The notes: a model not told the origin generated them from the sequence alone. A stretch of 64,000 nucleotides of DNA from Georgfuchsia toluolica (GCF_907163265.1 NZ_CAJQUM010000001.1:992001-1056000); one strand, 5' to 3'. Shown: positions 8,324 to 17,768, counted from the first letter of the stretch. Numbers and translations: made by a program.

Positions 8324-9079
8324 GAGCCTTTTGCCCACCCCGCTAGCGTCCCGCGCAGCGGCATTGGCGCCGTGCGCAACTGGTGTTGAGGCGCGGGAAA
8401 ATTGATGTGTTGCCACCGTTCGGGCTTCTTTACTGGATGAAGGCTGCCAGATCGTCGATATCAAGATCGTCATATCAATCATAGGCCGCAGCGCACAAAC
8501 AAAGCCTGACAATCGTCAACCTTTGTGTCGCATCCGGTGGGAACTATCACTGTTGCTACGTCTGATCCTGGTTGCGGGCGATTGCCTGCAAGCGAACCAT
8601 GCCTATCAAGCTGGCATTTTTGTGCCTGGTACGGATGAGCCCCTGACGGTTTCCTCTGCCATCCCGAGATAATTGCCAATATCCTTGCGTGACATTCTCC
8701 GTCAGGCCGGCCCCCCCCCTCGAGGCTGCGCAGCGATATAGATCAGCGACTAAATGGCGTATTGGCTGGTGCGGGACAAGATCATAATGTGCAATTATGC
8801 GTGATCCTGGGCGCGCTCGAGACCTGACGCCGGAGGCCTTGATGCCATTTCCCGGCATGCCAAACGAATCGCCGTGCGATGCACGCGACGGACACTTCGA
8901 AGCCAAATCCGGGCTACCCTGCGCTGAGCGGCATCCCTACCGTTTTGGTATGCGCTCAGAGCGCCAGCGCGCGACCTTCTGTCACACCGGCGAATCGATA
9001 GTCAGCGCCAGTTGCCGTCCCAGTTCCTGCTGTCATGCGGGCCGGTCGTGGATTGGTTCCGCTACCAGCGGCCGGGGCC
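8324..9079. other. Intergenic between cydP and DUF1993 gene
   Basis: 756 bases. The cyd promoter must lie here, but I find no good FNR/ANR site. A run of nine C occurs at 8711-8719. Open frames here lack any protein-like features. Confidence 0.4.
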
Positions 9080-9631
9080 CTACGCCTTGACCCGCTGGCA
9101 GGCGCAGTCGCCGCTGAACAGTTGCTGCGCCGAGTTGAAATCCTTCTTGCCGATGTCGATACCGCAATGGCGCAGGATGCAATGCGCGGCGGTGACGTGG
9201 AAATAGAAGTTCGGCAGGCTAAGGCCAAGCAGCATCGCCTGCCCGATGAAACGCCGTTCGACGCCGCTCGGATACTTGGCGACGATCTCCTTGTCCTCGG
9301 TGCCGTCGAGCTGCGCCGGCGTGAAGCCGTTGAGATAACGAATGGTCTGGTCGAGACGCTGCTTGAGATCGTCCATGCTCGGCTCTGCGGTCGGCAGTAC
9401 GAGCGGGTCGACGCCGGCAAGACGCGCGCAGGCGTTGATGGCCTGGCGATTGGCAAGGCTCACCTGCATCGCCAGGGGCAGCATGTCGGGATACAGTCGT
9501 GTACGCAGATAGATTGCCGGATCGATATTCCTGGCGGCTGCGTGGGCGGCGGTTTTATCGAGATTGGCCGACAGGCTGGTGAGGAATTGCACGAAGGTCG
9601 GCGCCGAGGCCGCATACATTGAGATTGACAT
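9080..9631 (-). CDS. DUF1993 family protein
   Basis: 183 aa from ATG 9631, fixed by AAGGA 8 bases upstream. It begins MSISMYAASAPTFVQFL and includes LPNFYFHVTAAHCILRHCGIDIGKKDF, the conserved end of DUF1993 (a DinB-like helical family of unknown function). The terminal CACQRVKA is extra relative to the paralogue at 33230-33736. It is a monocistronic-looking gene facing the cyd region. Confidence 0.85.
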   Translation of the reverse strand: MSISMYAASAPTFVQFLTSLSANLDKTAAHAAARNIDPAIYLRTRLYPDMLPLAMQVSLANRQAINACARLAGVDPLVLPTAEPSMDDLKQRLDQTIRYLNGFTPAQLDGTEDKEIVAKYPSGVERRFIGQAMLLGLSLPNFYFHVTAAHCILRHCGIDIGKKDFNSAQQLFSGDCACQRVKA

Positions 9632-9884
9632 GTCGTTATCCTTTCGATTTACGGCGGTAACAGTGAATGAATCGGACGTTTTCCCATGGAACAAAGCGAA
9701 GCGATAAAAAGATCAATGAGCCGTGACAGCGTGCATTGCATAGTAAATAAACAAACATCGTAGTGCCTTGGCCCGGTCTTGGGAGATTCGACGCAGATCA
9801 ATATTACGCCTGGATGCAAACAATTTGCCATGAAGCACTGTTAACCCCAGGGCAATCGCATGAAGCAGGTGGTGATGACGTTTC

Positions 9885-10035
9885 CTCTCCCCGATCGAGG
9901 GAAGAGGGACAGGGTGAGGGGGAAATGACCATGAAAAGCCGCACTTTCAACCCCAAAACCACCCTCACCCCCAGTCCCTCTCCGGCTGTCCCTGAAGGGC
10001 TTCCCGGTGGTTATGCGGGAGAGGAGAGCTTCTTG
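9885..10035. repeat. Large palindromic intergenic repeat
   Basis: The left side carries TCCTCTCCC and an AGGGTGAGGGGG block; the right side has CCACCCTCACCC, CAGTCCCTCTCC and GGGAGAGGAGAG. The two halves are largely complementary around a 40-base centre. This CCCTCACCC...CCCTCTCC type is a common dispersed intergenic repeat in Proteobacteria. It separates the DUF1993 gene from the FNR box of the next operon. Confidence 0.7.
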
Positions 10036-10135
10036 CGATTGCCATGCCGTTAACCCATGAAGCATCAATAACCGCCTGATTGGGTGACCATCGTTCGTGG
10101 CCACGGGCCATACCCGATTAACGAAGGATAACTTT

Positions 10136-10149
10136 TTGATATTTATCAA
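10136..10149 (+). promoter_or_regulatory. FNR/Dnr-type box upstream of HybB-like/V-ATPase operon
   Basis: TTGATATTTATCAA is a perfect TTGAT-N4-ATCAA palindrome, the consensus for FNR, ANR and Dnr proteins. It lies about 147 bases before the start at 10296. A TATAAA at 10195-10200 would put the transcription start about 64 bases from the box centre, close to a class I position; a weaker -10 near 10176 would fit class II (-41.5). Either reading predicts activation under low oxygen or nitric oxide. Confidence 0.7.
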
Positions 10150-10295
10150 ACAACATTCAACGAGTTGTTGCGGCGGTTTATGAAGGTGATTAGATATAAA
10201 CCTGCAACCGCACTGCTTGCCTCAGGTTTCGGATACGCAATGCTATTAATGCGTACGTTCGCATCGTAACTACTGATGGAACACGAAGAACGAAT

Positions 10296-11486
10296 ATGAC
10301 AAATATAGCTGATCAGATTCATACCCATGCTCCGGTGCCGCTTGACGACAGGAAGCTGATAACTCCTTTCACGGTATTTCTGGGACTCCTGTCCCTGGCC
10401 GCGGGCGTGATGGCCCTGATTCGGTTTATCCTTGGCCTGGGTGCGGTAACCAATCTCAGCGACGGCTATCCCTTCGGCATCTGGATCGTCTATGACGTGA
10501 TTATCGGTTCCGGGCTGGCGTGCGGCGGCTATGTCATGGCACTGCTGGTGTATATCTTCAATAAGGGAGAATACCATCCCTTGGTACGGCCTGCCTTGCT
10601 GGCCTCGCTCCTGGGTTACACCCTGGCGGGCGTCTCGGTGATGATGGATATGGGGCGCTATTGGAACGCCTGGCATATTTTCTGGCCCGGATCTGCCCAG
10701 GAAAACTCGGTGCTGTTCGAGGTCGCCACGTGCATCACGCTGTACATTATTGTCATGTTTATCGAGTTTTCTCCTGCCTACCTCGACAAGATAGGGCTCA
10801 ACGCGATCAAAAAATATGTCACCAGGCTGCTGCCTTTCTTCATAGCGCTCGGCATACTGCTGCCGTCGATGCATCAGTCCTCGCTCGGGTCGCTGGCGAT
10901 CATCTTTGGCGGCCAGGTCAACCCTCTCTGGCAATCCGGCTACATGATGCCAGTTGAGTATCTGATGACTGCTGTCCTGTTGGGCTTTTCGGCAGTGGTG
11001 ATTGAGGCAACCCTGGTTGCGGTAGGCTTCGATCGACCGATGGAAACCGCCTTGTTGACCAAGCTGGCGAAATTCATCTGGGGCCTCTTGCTGGTTTTTC
11101 TGGTCGTGCGCATCGGCGGCTTGATCATGCGTGGCTCAATCGTCAACGCCTTCCAGCTTTCGCAGGAAAGCGTCTGTTTCTGGATCGAAACGCTCAGTTT
11201 CGTCTTGCCCCTGATCATGCTGGCAAGAACGGCTGACCGCAGGAATCCCGGCAAATTGTTCGGTGCGGCAATGCTGCTGATCCTTGGCAGTTTCATGTTG
11301 CGGGTGAACGGTTATCTAGTCGGCTATGACAAAGGCGAAGGCTGGCATTACTTCCCGTCGCTTCCGGAACTGACGATTACGATCGGCTTTATTGCATTCG
11401 AGATATTGGCCTACATCACCTTGGTCAAGCTCTTGCCGGTACTTCCCGGGGTACCCAGGTTGGCGTCGAGAGATGCAGATGGCTGA
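10296..11486 (+). CDS. HybB/NrfD-family quinone-reactive membrane protein
   Basis: 396 aa with about ten membrane helices. It is a close paralogue of the HybB at 24536: both share LGAVT-x-LSDGYP, HPLVRPALLASLLGYTLAG, a MHQS-x-LG-x-L motif, GGQVNPLWQ and RVNGYL-x-GYDKG. NrfD/HybB proteins pass electrons between a ferredoxin-like subunit and the quinone pool. Unlike the hydrogenase copy, it has no Fe-S or catalytic partner beside it. It is followed with a short overlap by a UbiA-family gene and then the V-ATPase genes. What it exchanges electrons with is unknown. Confidence 0.85.
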   Translation: MTNIADQIHTHAPVPLDDRKLITPFTVFLGLLSLAAGVMALIRFILGLGAVTNLSDGYPFGIWIVYDVIIGSGLACGGYVMALLVYIFNKGEYHPLVRPALLASLLGYTLAGVSVMMDMGRYWNAWHIFWPGSAQENSVLFEVATCITLYIIVMFIEFSPAYLDKIGLNAIKKYVTRLLPFFIALGILLPSMHQSSLGSLAIIFGGQVNPLWQSGYMMPVEYLMTAVLLGFSAVVIEATLVAVGFDRPMETALLTKLAKFIWGLLLVFLVVRIGGLIMRGSIVNAFQLSQESVCFWIETLSFVLPLIMLARTADRRNPGKLFGAAMLLILGSFMLRVNGYLVGYDKGEGWHYFPSLPELTITIGFIAFEILAYITLVKLLPVLPGVPRLASRDADG

Positions 11487-12423
11487 TCCAATTGCGCTCT
11501 CCACCCGTGAAATCTGGGTCAAGCTCCTGCTTTATCCGAGCCATACGCTGCCGACAGCCGCGGCACCGGTTCTGGTTGGCCTCGGGTTGGCGCTGCGCGA
11601 TCATGTCTTCGCTCCGCTCCCCCTTTTGGTCGGCTTTCTGGCGAGCTGGCTGATCCATGTCGGCGGTGTTTTCAATGACAACTATGAACTGCTGCGCCGG
11701 CATCCGCACGTACCGGAACACCCGGAGTTGTTGCAGGCGCTGCAGGCCGGGACATTGACGCTTGCCGGACTTCGCAATGCAACATTGGCCTGCTTTGTCC
11801 TGGCCGGGCTTACTGCGCCCTACCTGATTGGCATCGGCGGCGCAAACGCCATCCTGATCGGAATTATCGGCGCCGCCTCGGGCTATTTTTACGCCGGCGG
11901 TCCCCAGCCCTATGCGCGGCATGGTTTGGCCGATCCCATATTCTTCGTCATGTTCGGCATCGTCGCGGTGGCAGGCAGTTATTACATTCAGTGGATGGCA
12001 CTGCACCAAACGGCTTCCGGTGACATCGGCAGCTTGTTGCAGTTGCCGCGGATGGTCTACGTCGTCGGGCTGCCGGTAGGTGCATTGGTGACAAACGTGA
12101 TGCTCATCGACGATATCCGCGACCGCCATTTCGATGCGACGAAGGGCTGGCATACCAGCGCCGTGCGCTTTGGTTTGGCCGGTATCCGCAGAGAATATCT
12201 CGCCCTGATGGTCTTTGCCTATGCCCTGCCCCTGGTGTTCTGGCTGTGGCTTGGCTTTAGCGCATGGATTGTCCTGCCGCTGCTTACCTTGCCATTCGCC
12301 TATCGGATTGCTCGGGCAGTATGTACGCTGGATCAGACCCGGGATCTTCTCAGCATGTCGCCCCGCGCTTCATATCTTGCATTGATCTTTGCGGCACTGC
12401 AAATCATAGGCATCACCATGTGA
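11479..12423 (+). CDS. UbiA-family prenyltransferase
   Basis: 314 aa, about nine membrane helices. The second Asp-rich motif is intact (DDIRDRHFDATKGWHTSAVRFG, residues 211-232), as in MenA/UbiA enzymes. The first is degenerate (NDNYELLRR, residues 66-74, with Glu70 and no third Asp). Such enzymes attach isoprenoid tails to aromatic acceptors such as dihydroxynaphthoate or hydroxybenzoate. ATG 11479 has GAGAG upstream; ATG 11473 is also possible. It overlaps the HybB-like gene and ends one base before subunit G begins, so it belongs to this operon. The substrate cannot be told from sequence. Confidence 0.8.
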   Translation: MADPIALSTREIWVKLLLYPSHTLPTAAAPVLVGLGLALRDHVFAPLPLLVGFLASWLIHVGGVFNDNYELLRRHPHVPEHPELLQALQAGTLTLAGLRNATLACFVLAGLTAPYLIGIGGANAILIGIIGAASGYFYAGGPQPYARHGLADPIFFVMFGIVAVAGSYYIQWMALHQTASGDIGSLLQLPRMVYVVGLPVGALVTNVMLIDDIRDRHFDATKGWHTSAVRFGLAGIRREYLALMVFAYALPLVFWLWLGFSAWIVLPLLTLPFAYRIARAVCTLDQTRDLLSMSPRASYLALIFAALQIIGITM

Positions 12424-12424
12424 C

Positions 12425-12778
12425 ATGAACAATCCTGCCGCCGCCGCGAGCCTGCTCCAAACCGAGGATGCCGCTGCCCGTTTGCTTGAAGCGGAACGCA
12501 CCACGTATGCGGAAATCGAGCTTTGCCGACGCGATGCGTTGCGGCTGGTTGTGACAAGCTGGTTGCGTGCAGCACTGGTGCACAAGCGCACGGAGGCCAG
12601 GATCGGGCGCCTGCGGGAGCAAATGACGCTCGCGACGCAGGCTCGCCAAACGCGGATTTGCGCCGAGATAGCGGCGCTGACAAGCGATACGGAAAGCGAT
12701 GGAGTCGACCTCGCAGCACTCGACGCAGCGATTGCCCGAGTCATCGAAGAACTTGCCGGCGCCTTGGCGTCGGGTTGA
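12425..12778 (+). CDS. V/A-type ATPase subunit G/H-like peripheral stalk
   Basis: 117 aa, highly helical and charged, with heptad-like stretches (AAARLLEAERTTYAEIELCRRDALRL; RTEARIGRLREQMTLATQARQTRICAEI). No catalytic features are visible. Position at the head of the ATPase genes and the coiled-coil character fit the short peripheral-stalk subunit (G or H) that pairs with subunit E. Sequence similarity alone would not be enough; the call rests on context. Confidence 0.6.
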   Translation: MNNPAAAASLLQTEDAAARLLEAERTTYAEIELCRRDALRLVVTSWLRAALVHKRTEARIGRLREQMTLATQARQTRICAEIAALTSDTESDGVDLAALDAAIARVIEELAGALASG

Positions 12779-12781
12779 ATC

Positions 12782-13528
12782 ATGGATTACGCTCAATCCA
12801 GGCTGCAGGCCCGATTCGGCGAACGCCCCGACGAATCGCTCTGGCAGAAACTGGAAGCTTCATCGGACCTTGACCACGCGCTTGCCGTTGCCCGCGCTTC
12901 GGGGCTGAGGCGATGGGTGGCAGGAATTACCGCGCAGGCCGACTGCCACGCGATAGAGATCGCCTTGCGCACAGGCTGGCGCGAGTGCATCGCCGAGATT
13001 GATTCCTGGATGCCGAGCCAGTGGCGGCCGGCATTGATGTGGGTATGCGGCCTTGTGGACTTGCCGGCGCTTTATTACCTTGCCCGCGGCGAAGCGCCGC
13101 TGCCCTGGATGCATGTCGATCCGGTGTTGCAGGTCTATGCCGGAGCAGATGCCCAGCACCGTGAAACCCTTTTGCAGCAAGACTGCCGTGCATTTCTGGA
13201 TCCATCGCAGGAAGTTTCAACGCGCTCGGTATCGCCCGCCTCTTCACGAATTCGTCATGCATGGCTGAAGGAATGGCGCAAGCGATGGCCACGCTGGAAC
13301 GACACGGCGGCACTCGAAAGCCTGACGCAGCTGTTTGAAACGGCGATGGAGCAGCCGGCGCTGGCCAGCCGGCCTGAACTCCTGCGCAAGATGCGCAGCC
13401 TGTTTCGCCGCTCGGTGCTTTGCCCGGCGGTTGCATTCATCTACCTCGCATTCATTGCGCTTGACCTTGAGCGGCTGCGTGCCGGACTGCTGCGGCACAC
13501 CGCGGCGTTCGAAGGAATTTTCCCGTGA
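12782..13528 (+). CDS. V/A-type ATPase subunit C (d-like)
   Basis: 248 aa, soluble and helical, Trp-rich (LKEWRKRWPRWNDTAALESL, then LERLRAGLLRHTAAFEG). In V/A-ATPases subunit C caps the proteolipid ring and links it to the central stalk. Its place before subunit I is the usual one. It is shorter than the ~330-aa archaeal/Thermus proteins and weakly conserved, so identity comes mainly from operon order. The stop overlaps the GTG start of subunit I (GTGA). Confidence 0.6.
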   Translation: MDYAQSRLQARFGERPDESLWQKLEASSDLDHALAVARASGLRRWVAGITAQADCHAIEIALRTGWRECIAEIDSWMPSQWRPALMWVCGLVDLPALYYLARGEAPLPWMHVDPVLQVYAGADAQHRETLLQQDCRAFLDPSQEVSTRSVSPASSRIRHAWLKEWRKRWPRWNDTAALESLTQLFETAMEQPALASRPELLRKMRSLFRRSVLCPAVAFIYLAFIALDLERLRAGLLRHTAAFEGIFP

Positions 13529-14727
13529 TTCGCCCGCAGCCCACCACCTGGTTCGAGGTGATCGCGGCGGCCGATGACAGCCGTGACGTCAACAAGTTGC
13601 TGGCGGCGGCAGGTTGCGCGGAAATCGAACTTGCTCCGGCACAACATGCGAACGGAGCCGCCGCCGGACAGCAAGAGCAGGCCTTGCCGGACCACATGAT
13701 CTTCGCGCGCATCACCGGTTGGACCAGCAATACCGAAGGACTGGCATCTTGCCTGGAGCGCTCTCGTGCCCGTGCCGTCGTGCATTTTCCTGAAGCGCCA
13801 AAAGAGCTGCAAGCGCCGCTGATCCTGCACAATCCCGGCTGGATCCAACCCTTCGAGATCTTCGCCCGCCTGATCGGCATGCCGGGCCGCTTCGTCGCCG
13901 ATCCCAGCGGACTGTTGGTATTCGTGGCTCCGGTTCTGTTTGGCTACATGTTTGGCGACGTCATCCAGGGATTGGTGCTCATCATGCTTGGCCTGGCGTT
14001 GCAGCGGCACTGGCCCATGCTGCGCCTGCTGGTGGTAGGCGGAATTGCGACAACGGCATTCGGTTTTGTATTCGGCACCGCCGGTGCCATCCACGGCGTA
14101 GTTCCGACCCTGTGGGTAGACCCGCTCGACAAACCCTTGCCGGTGCTGTTGATGCCGATTGCATTTGGCGGCGCGCTGCTGACGCTGGGACTGGCCCTGA
14201 CCGGACTGGAGGCCTATTGGCGGGGAACACTCGGGAAATGGCTGCGCTGCGATGCCGGATTTCTCGTCGTCTACATCGGCGCGCTGCTCGCCTTCCTGCA
14301 CCCGGCCGCCCAGATGCTGATCGTGGCCGGCGTGGGCATGCATGTTTTGGGCAGCGTGCGGCAGGAACAACGAATCGGTGCCGTATTTGCTTCATTGGGT
14401 GAGCTGCTGGAGAAACTGGCGCAAATCGCGATCAATACCCTGTCCTTCGTCCGTGTCGGCGCTTTTGCCCTGGCGCACGCCGGCCTGTCGAGCGCCCTGG
14501 CCTCCACGGCAACGGCCACGGAATGCGGCGCCAGTCATGTTTCCTTGCTGATTGTCGGCAATGCCATGATCATTATCATTGAGGTGCTGGTGGCATCGAT
14601 TCAGACCACTCGCCTCGTCCTGTTTGAGTTCTTCACGCGGTTTTTTCAAACCACGGGGCGGGAATTTCATCCGCAACCTCCCCTTCCGGGGTTATCTGAG
14701 GAGATTAAAAATGTCCCAAGGACTTAA
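13525..14727 (+). CDS. V/A-type ATPase subunit I (a-like), short form
   Basis: 400 aa starting at GTG 13525. A reduced N-terminal soluble part (about 115 residues) is followed by seven to eight helices. FVAPVLFGYMFGDVIQGL and NTLSFVRVGAFALAHAGLS are the family signatures; the Arg in FVRVGAF is the residue that releases ions from the rotor. Most subunit I proteins have 600-650 residues, so the cytosolic arm is strongly trimmed. It forms the ion half-channels and the stator anchor. Confidence 0.85.
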   Translation: MIRPQPTTWFEVIAAADDSRDVNKLLAAAGCAEIELAPAQHANGAAAGQQEQALPDHMIFARITGWTSNTEGLASCLERSRARAVVHFPEAPKELQAPLILHNPGWIQPFEIFARLIGMPGRFVADPSGLLVFVAPVLFGYMFGDVIQGLVLIMLGLALQRHWPMLRLLVVGGIATTAFGFVFGTAGAIHGVVPTLWVDPLDKPLPVLLMPIAFGGALLTLGLALTGLEAYWRGTLGKWLRCDAGFLVVYIGALLAFLHPAAQMLIVAGVGMHVLGSVRQEQRIGAVFASLGELLEKLAQIAINTLSFVRVGAFALAHAGLSSALASTATATECGASHVSLLIVGNAMIIIIEVLVASIQTTRLVLFEFFTRFFQTTGREFHPQPPLPGLSEEIKNVPRT

Positions 14728-15061
14728 GTTTTCCGCAGCCATGGCCGTATTCGCCACGGTGTTGGGCGGCGTCGTTACGCTGCTCCTTTTCTCGATCAAG
14801 GACGTCGCCGCGCAGGGAGCCGCAGCGAGTGCCTTGTCGCCCGACGTATGGCGCTGGGCCATGGCAAGCGCTGCGGCGGCAACCGGAATTTCGACGGCCG
14901 CAGCCGCCCATGCCGTGGCGAGACTGGGTAGCGCGGCGATCGGGGCACTGGCGGAAAAACCCGATCAATTCGGCAAGCTGCTGATCTTCGTGGGCCTTGC
15001 AGAAGGCATCGCGATCTACGGTTTGATCGTGTCGGTGCTGATCCTGAATCGACTGGCGTGA
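14711..15061 (+). CDS. V/A-type ATPase subunit K (proteolipid c)
   Basis: 116 aa with three helices. The first (residues 9-29) looks like a signal-type helix. The second and third form a single c-hairpin around the loop AIGALAEKPDQFG. Glu98 in FVGLAEGIAIYGLI is the ion-carrying carboxylate. No Gln stands in helix 2 where Na+-type rotors have one, so proton use is more likely (inference). GAGGAG lies 8 bases upstream of ATG 14711. Confidence 0.9.
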   Translation: MSQGLKFSAAMAVFATVLGGVVTLLLFSIKDVAAQGAAASALSPDVWRWAMASAAAATGISTAAAAHAVARLGSAAIGALAEKPDQFGKLLIFVGLAEGIAIYGLIVSVLILNRLA

Positions 15062-15067
15062 GCTTCG

Positions 15068-15367
15068 ATGTTCTCATCGCATATTTTTGTCGGCGATGAA
15101 CTGAGCGCCGCCGGTTACCGGCTCGCCGGAATGGACACTCGCGTGCCATTACCCGGCGCAGAAGCGGAATGTTTCGGAAAGGCGCTCCAGGAAGCGTACA
15201 TCGTCCTGGTCGGATATCGTTGTGCCAGGGCCATACCTGCCGCGACGCTCGAAGCCGCGCTGGCGCTGCTCTCTCCGCTGGTCATCGTGGTTCCCGATTG
15301 GGATGGGACACAGCTTGCGGACGAACCGGCAAACAAAGTACGGCGGATTCTGGGACTCGAAACATGA
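15068..15367 (+). CDS. V/A-type ATPase subunit F
   Basis: 99 aa, alpha/beta with the usual start IFVGDELSAAGYRLAGMDTR and central YIVLVGYRCARAIP. Subunit F sits on the central stalk and adjusts ATP hydrolysis. Its stop overlaps the subunit E start by four bases (ATGA). Confidence 0.8.
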   Translation: MFSSHIFVGDELSAAGYRLAGMDTRVPLPGAEAECFGKALQEAYIVLVGYRCARAIPAATLEAALALLSPLVIVVPDWDGTQLADEPANKVRRILGLET

Positions 15368-15978
15368 GCCTCGAACAACGGACGTCGGATTTGCTCAACA
15401 TCGCCGCGGACTATCGTGCCGACCAGTGCCGGTCGCTGTTCGCGCAAGCCGCGGAGGATTCGCGCGTCATCCTCAAGGCAACGCATATCGGCGCGAGACA
15501 CGACCTGCGTACCACGCTTGCTCCCGAGCAGGAACGGCTTGCGGCGGAAATCGCCGCGGCAGAGTTGAAACTGGTCACCCTGCGCCGCCTGGACGCTCAA
15601 AAGAATGTCAAAACCATTCTCCGGCAGGCCTGGCCGAGACTCACCCAGGCACTGCGGGCGCGCTGGGATACGCCGGCGGGGCGCGCCGCCTGGGTCGCGC
15701 ATCATTTTGCGGTCGCGCTGAAGGCTTTGCCGGCCAAAGCATGGATGGTCCAGCACCCCGAGGACTGGCCTGCCATGGAGCGCGAATGGGCAAAGCAGTG
15801 GTTGCAGGCACACGGCATCGAAGACGCCAGCTTCGCAGTCGAGGTAAAAATGTCGGCGGGAATCCGCATCGTCTGCGGTTTGAACGTCCTCGATGCGTCG
15901 CTGGACGGTTTGCTCGCCGATGGCGCGCAAATCGAGGGCCGTCTGCTGCACTATTTGGCAGTGGAGACGGAGCGATGA
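15364..15978 (+). CDS. V/A-type ATPase subunit E (peripheral stalk)
   Basis: 204 aa. The first half is a long helix (SLEQRTSDLLNIAADYRADQ, then EQERLAAEIAAAELKLVTLRR), and the second half a globular domain ending in DGLLADGAQIEGRLLHYL, typical of subunit E. It forms the stator with the G/H subunit. ATG 15364 overlaps the F stop, and its own stop overlaps the subunit A start, so these are translationally coupled. Confidence 0.8.
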   Translation: MSLEQRTSDLLNIAADYRADQCRSLFAQAAEDSRVILKATHIGARHDLRTTLAPEQERLAAEIAAAELKLVTLRRLDAQKNVKTILRQAWPRLTQALRARWDTPAGRAAWVAHHFAVALKALPAKAWMVQHPEDWPAMEREWAKQWLQAHGIEDASFAVEVKMSAGIRIVCGLNVLDASLDGLLADGAQIEGRLLHYLAVETER

Positions 15979-17768
15979 GCATCGCCCGCATCTGCTGGAT
16001 CAGCGGACCGGTGCTGCGCGCACGCACGCAGGGATCGTTTCGCCTGCGCGAGGCGGTTCGCGTCGGCGAGAACGGCCTGCTCGGCGAGGTGATCCGGATC
16101 GAGGGGGACGAAATCTCCGCCCAAGTTTACGAAGACACGACGGGATTGCATCCGGGTGTGGAAGTCATCGGCACCGGCGCGCTGCTTGGCGTCACGCTCG
16201 GGCCGGCGCTGCTTGGGCACATTTTCGATGGCTTGCTCCGGCCGCTGCCCGGGCTATCGACACACTACGTCGAGCCCGGCACACGCGCGCGCATCGTGCC
16301 CAAGTTCGATTTCGAGCCCCGGCTGCGTGTCGGTGAATATGTCCATGGCGGCGCGGTGCTCGGAGATGTGGTGAATCAATCGGGGATAAACCAGGTTTGC
16401 CTGGTGCCCCCGGACATCGAAGGCGAAGTGACGAGCATCGTGGCTGAAGGCAGCTATCACGATGACATTGGGTTATGCACTTTACGCGCCGGGAATGGCG
16501 CCAGCCACGCCATCGCCATGAGCCATTTCTGGCCGGTGCGCGAGGCGCGCCCCATCGCCAAATGGCTGCCTTGCGACGAACCGCTGATTACCGGCCAGCG
16601 CGTTCTGGACAGCCTGTTTCCGGTTGCGCTCGGCGGCAAGGCGGCGATTCCCGGCGGCTTCGGCACGGGCAAGACGATGCTGCTGGAAGCGCTGGCGAAG
16701 TCCTGCAGCGCCGATGTGATCGTGTATGTGGGCTGCGGCGAACGCGGCAACGAAATGGCCGGGGTGCTGGACGAGTTCCCCAGGCTTAAAGATCCGCGCA
16801 CCGGGCGCAAGTTGATGGAGCGGACGGTCATCATCGCCAACACGTCCAACATGCCGGTCGCCGCGCGCGAGGCGAGCATCTACAGCGCCGCGACGGTGGC
16901 GGAATATTTCCGCGATCAGGGCCTGCATGTCGCGCTGCTGGCCGATTCCACCAGCCGCTGGGCCGAGGCCTTGCGCGAAGTGTCGGTGCGCTTCGGCGAG
17001 TTGCCCAGCGAAGGCGGCTATCCGCCCTATCTTTCCAGCCGCATCGCCGAATTCTACGAACGCGCCGCCAAGGTGACGACGCTGGCGGGAAGCACAGGAT
17101 CGGTAACCGTCCTGGCGTCGATCAGCCCGCCGTCGGGAGATTTCTCGGAGCCCGTCACCAGCCATACCAAGCGCCAGGTGCGCAGCTTCTGGGCGCTGGA
17201 CGTGAAACGTGCGCAAGCCCGCTTCTACCCTGCCATCAATCCGCTGCAATCCTATTCCGAGGACTCGCTCGACCTCGGATTGTGGTGGGCGAAAGTCTAT
17301 GCCGCCCTTGGGCCCGACGCAGCCGCCACGACCGCAGATGAATGGCTGGAAATGCGGCGCGACTTCCTCACGCTGCTGGACGAGCAGGCGCGTTTGGAGC
17401 GGATGGCGCGCATCATCGGCAAGGACGCACTGCCGCCGCGCCAGCAGTTGCTCCTGTTCTGCGCCGGGCTGGTGAATGAAGCCTTTCTGCGGCAATCGGC
17501 ATTTTCCGATAACGATCTGTATTGCGGGCCGCAGCGCCAGGCCAGGATGGCCCGGATCATCACGCGCTTCATCGCGGCAGCCGAAACCGCACTTGCCAAT
17601 GGCATTGCCTGCGAGGCGATCGTCGCCCTGGCGATCGTCAGGCGCCTCAACCGCATGGGGGAGGACATCGCCGAGAACGACGTTCAGGCATTTGCCGACC
17701 TTGCGCTGTCCATGCAAGATGAGTTTGCCGCCCTGGCCGGGTCGAGCGGAGCAAAACATGGGCCCTAG
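15975..17768 (+). CDS. atpA: V/A-type ATPase catalytic subunit A
   Basis: 597 aa. The P-loop is GGFGTGKT (residues 227-234) and the catalytic Glu lies in GCGERGNE (Glu256). The A-type-specific insert before the nucleotide domain (FDFEPRLRVGEYVHGGAVLGDV) is present, as are STSRWAEALREVS and SISPPSGDFSEPVT. These separate it clearly from F-type beta subunits. It hydrolyses or makes ATP in the A3B3 head. An apparent extension to 15222 in the same frame runs through subunits F and E and is not coding. Confidence 0.95.
   Translation: MSIARICWISGPVLRARTQGSFRLREAVRVGENGLLGEVIRIEGDEISAQVYEDTTGLHPGVEVIGTGALLGVTLGPALLGHIFDGLLRPLPGLSTHYVEPGTRARIVPKFDFEPRLRVGEYVHGGAVLGDVVNQSGINQVCLVPPDIEGEVTSIVAEGSYHDDIGLCTLRAGNGASHAIAMSHFWPVREARPIAKWLPCDEPLITGQRVLDSLFPVALGGKAAIPGGFGTGKTMLLEALAKSCSADVIVYVGCGERGNEMAGVLDEFPRLKDPRTGRKLMERTVIIANTSNMPVAAREASIYSAATVAEYFRDQGLHVALLADSTSRWAEALREVSVRFGELPSEGGYPPYLSSRIAEFYERAAKVTTLAGSTGSVTVLASISPPSGDFSEPVTSHTKRQVRSFWALDVKRAQARFYPAINPLQSYSEDSLDLGLWWAKVYAALGPDAAATTADEWLEMRRDFLTLLDEQARLERMARIIGKDALPPRQQLLLFCAGLVNEAFLRQSAFSDNDLYCGPQRQARMARIITRFIAAAETALANGIACEAIVALAIVRRLNRMGEDIAENDVQAFADLALSMQDEFAALAGSSGAKHGP

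Noticed and set aside
8398-8490. TTGAT- and ATCAA-like half sites upstream of cydP as an FNR box
   Set aside because: No pair has the correct four-base spacing with acceptable matches.
8711-8719. Run of nine C as a possible phase-variation tract
   Set aside because: It lies in a region with no supported gene or promoter, so no switching effect can be argued; it could also be a sequencing-sensitive tract.
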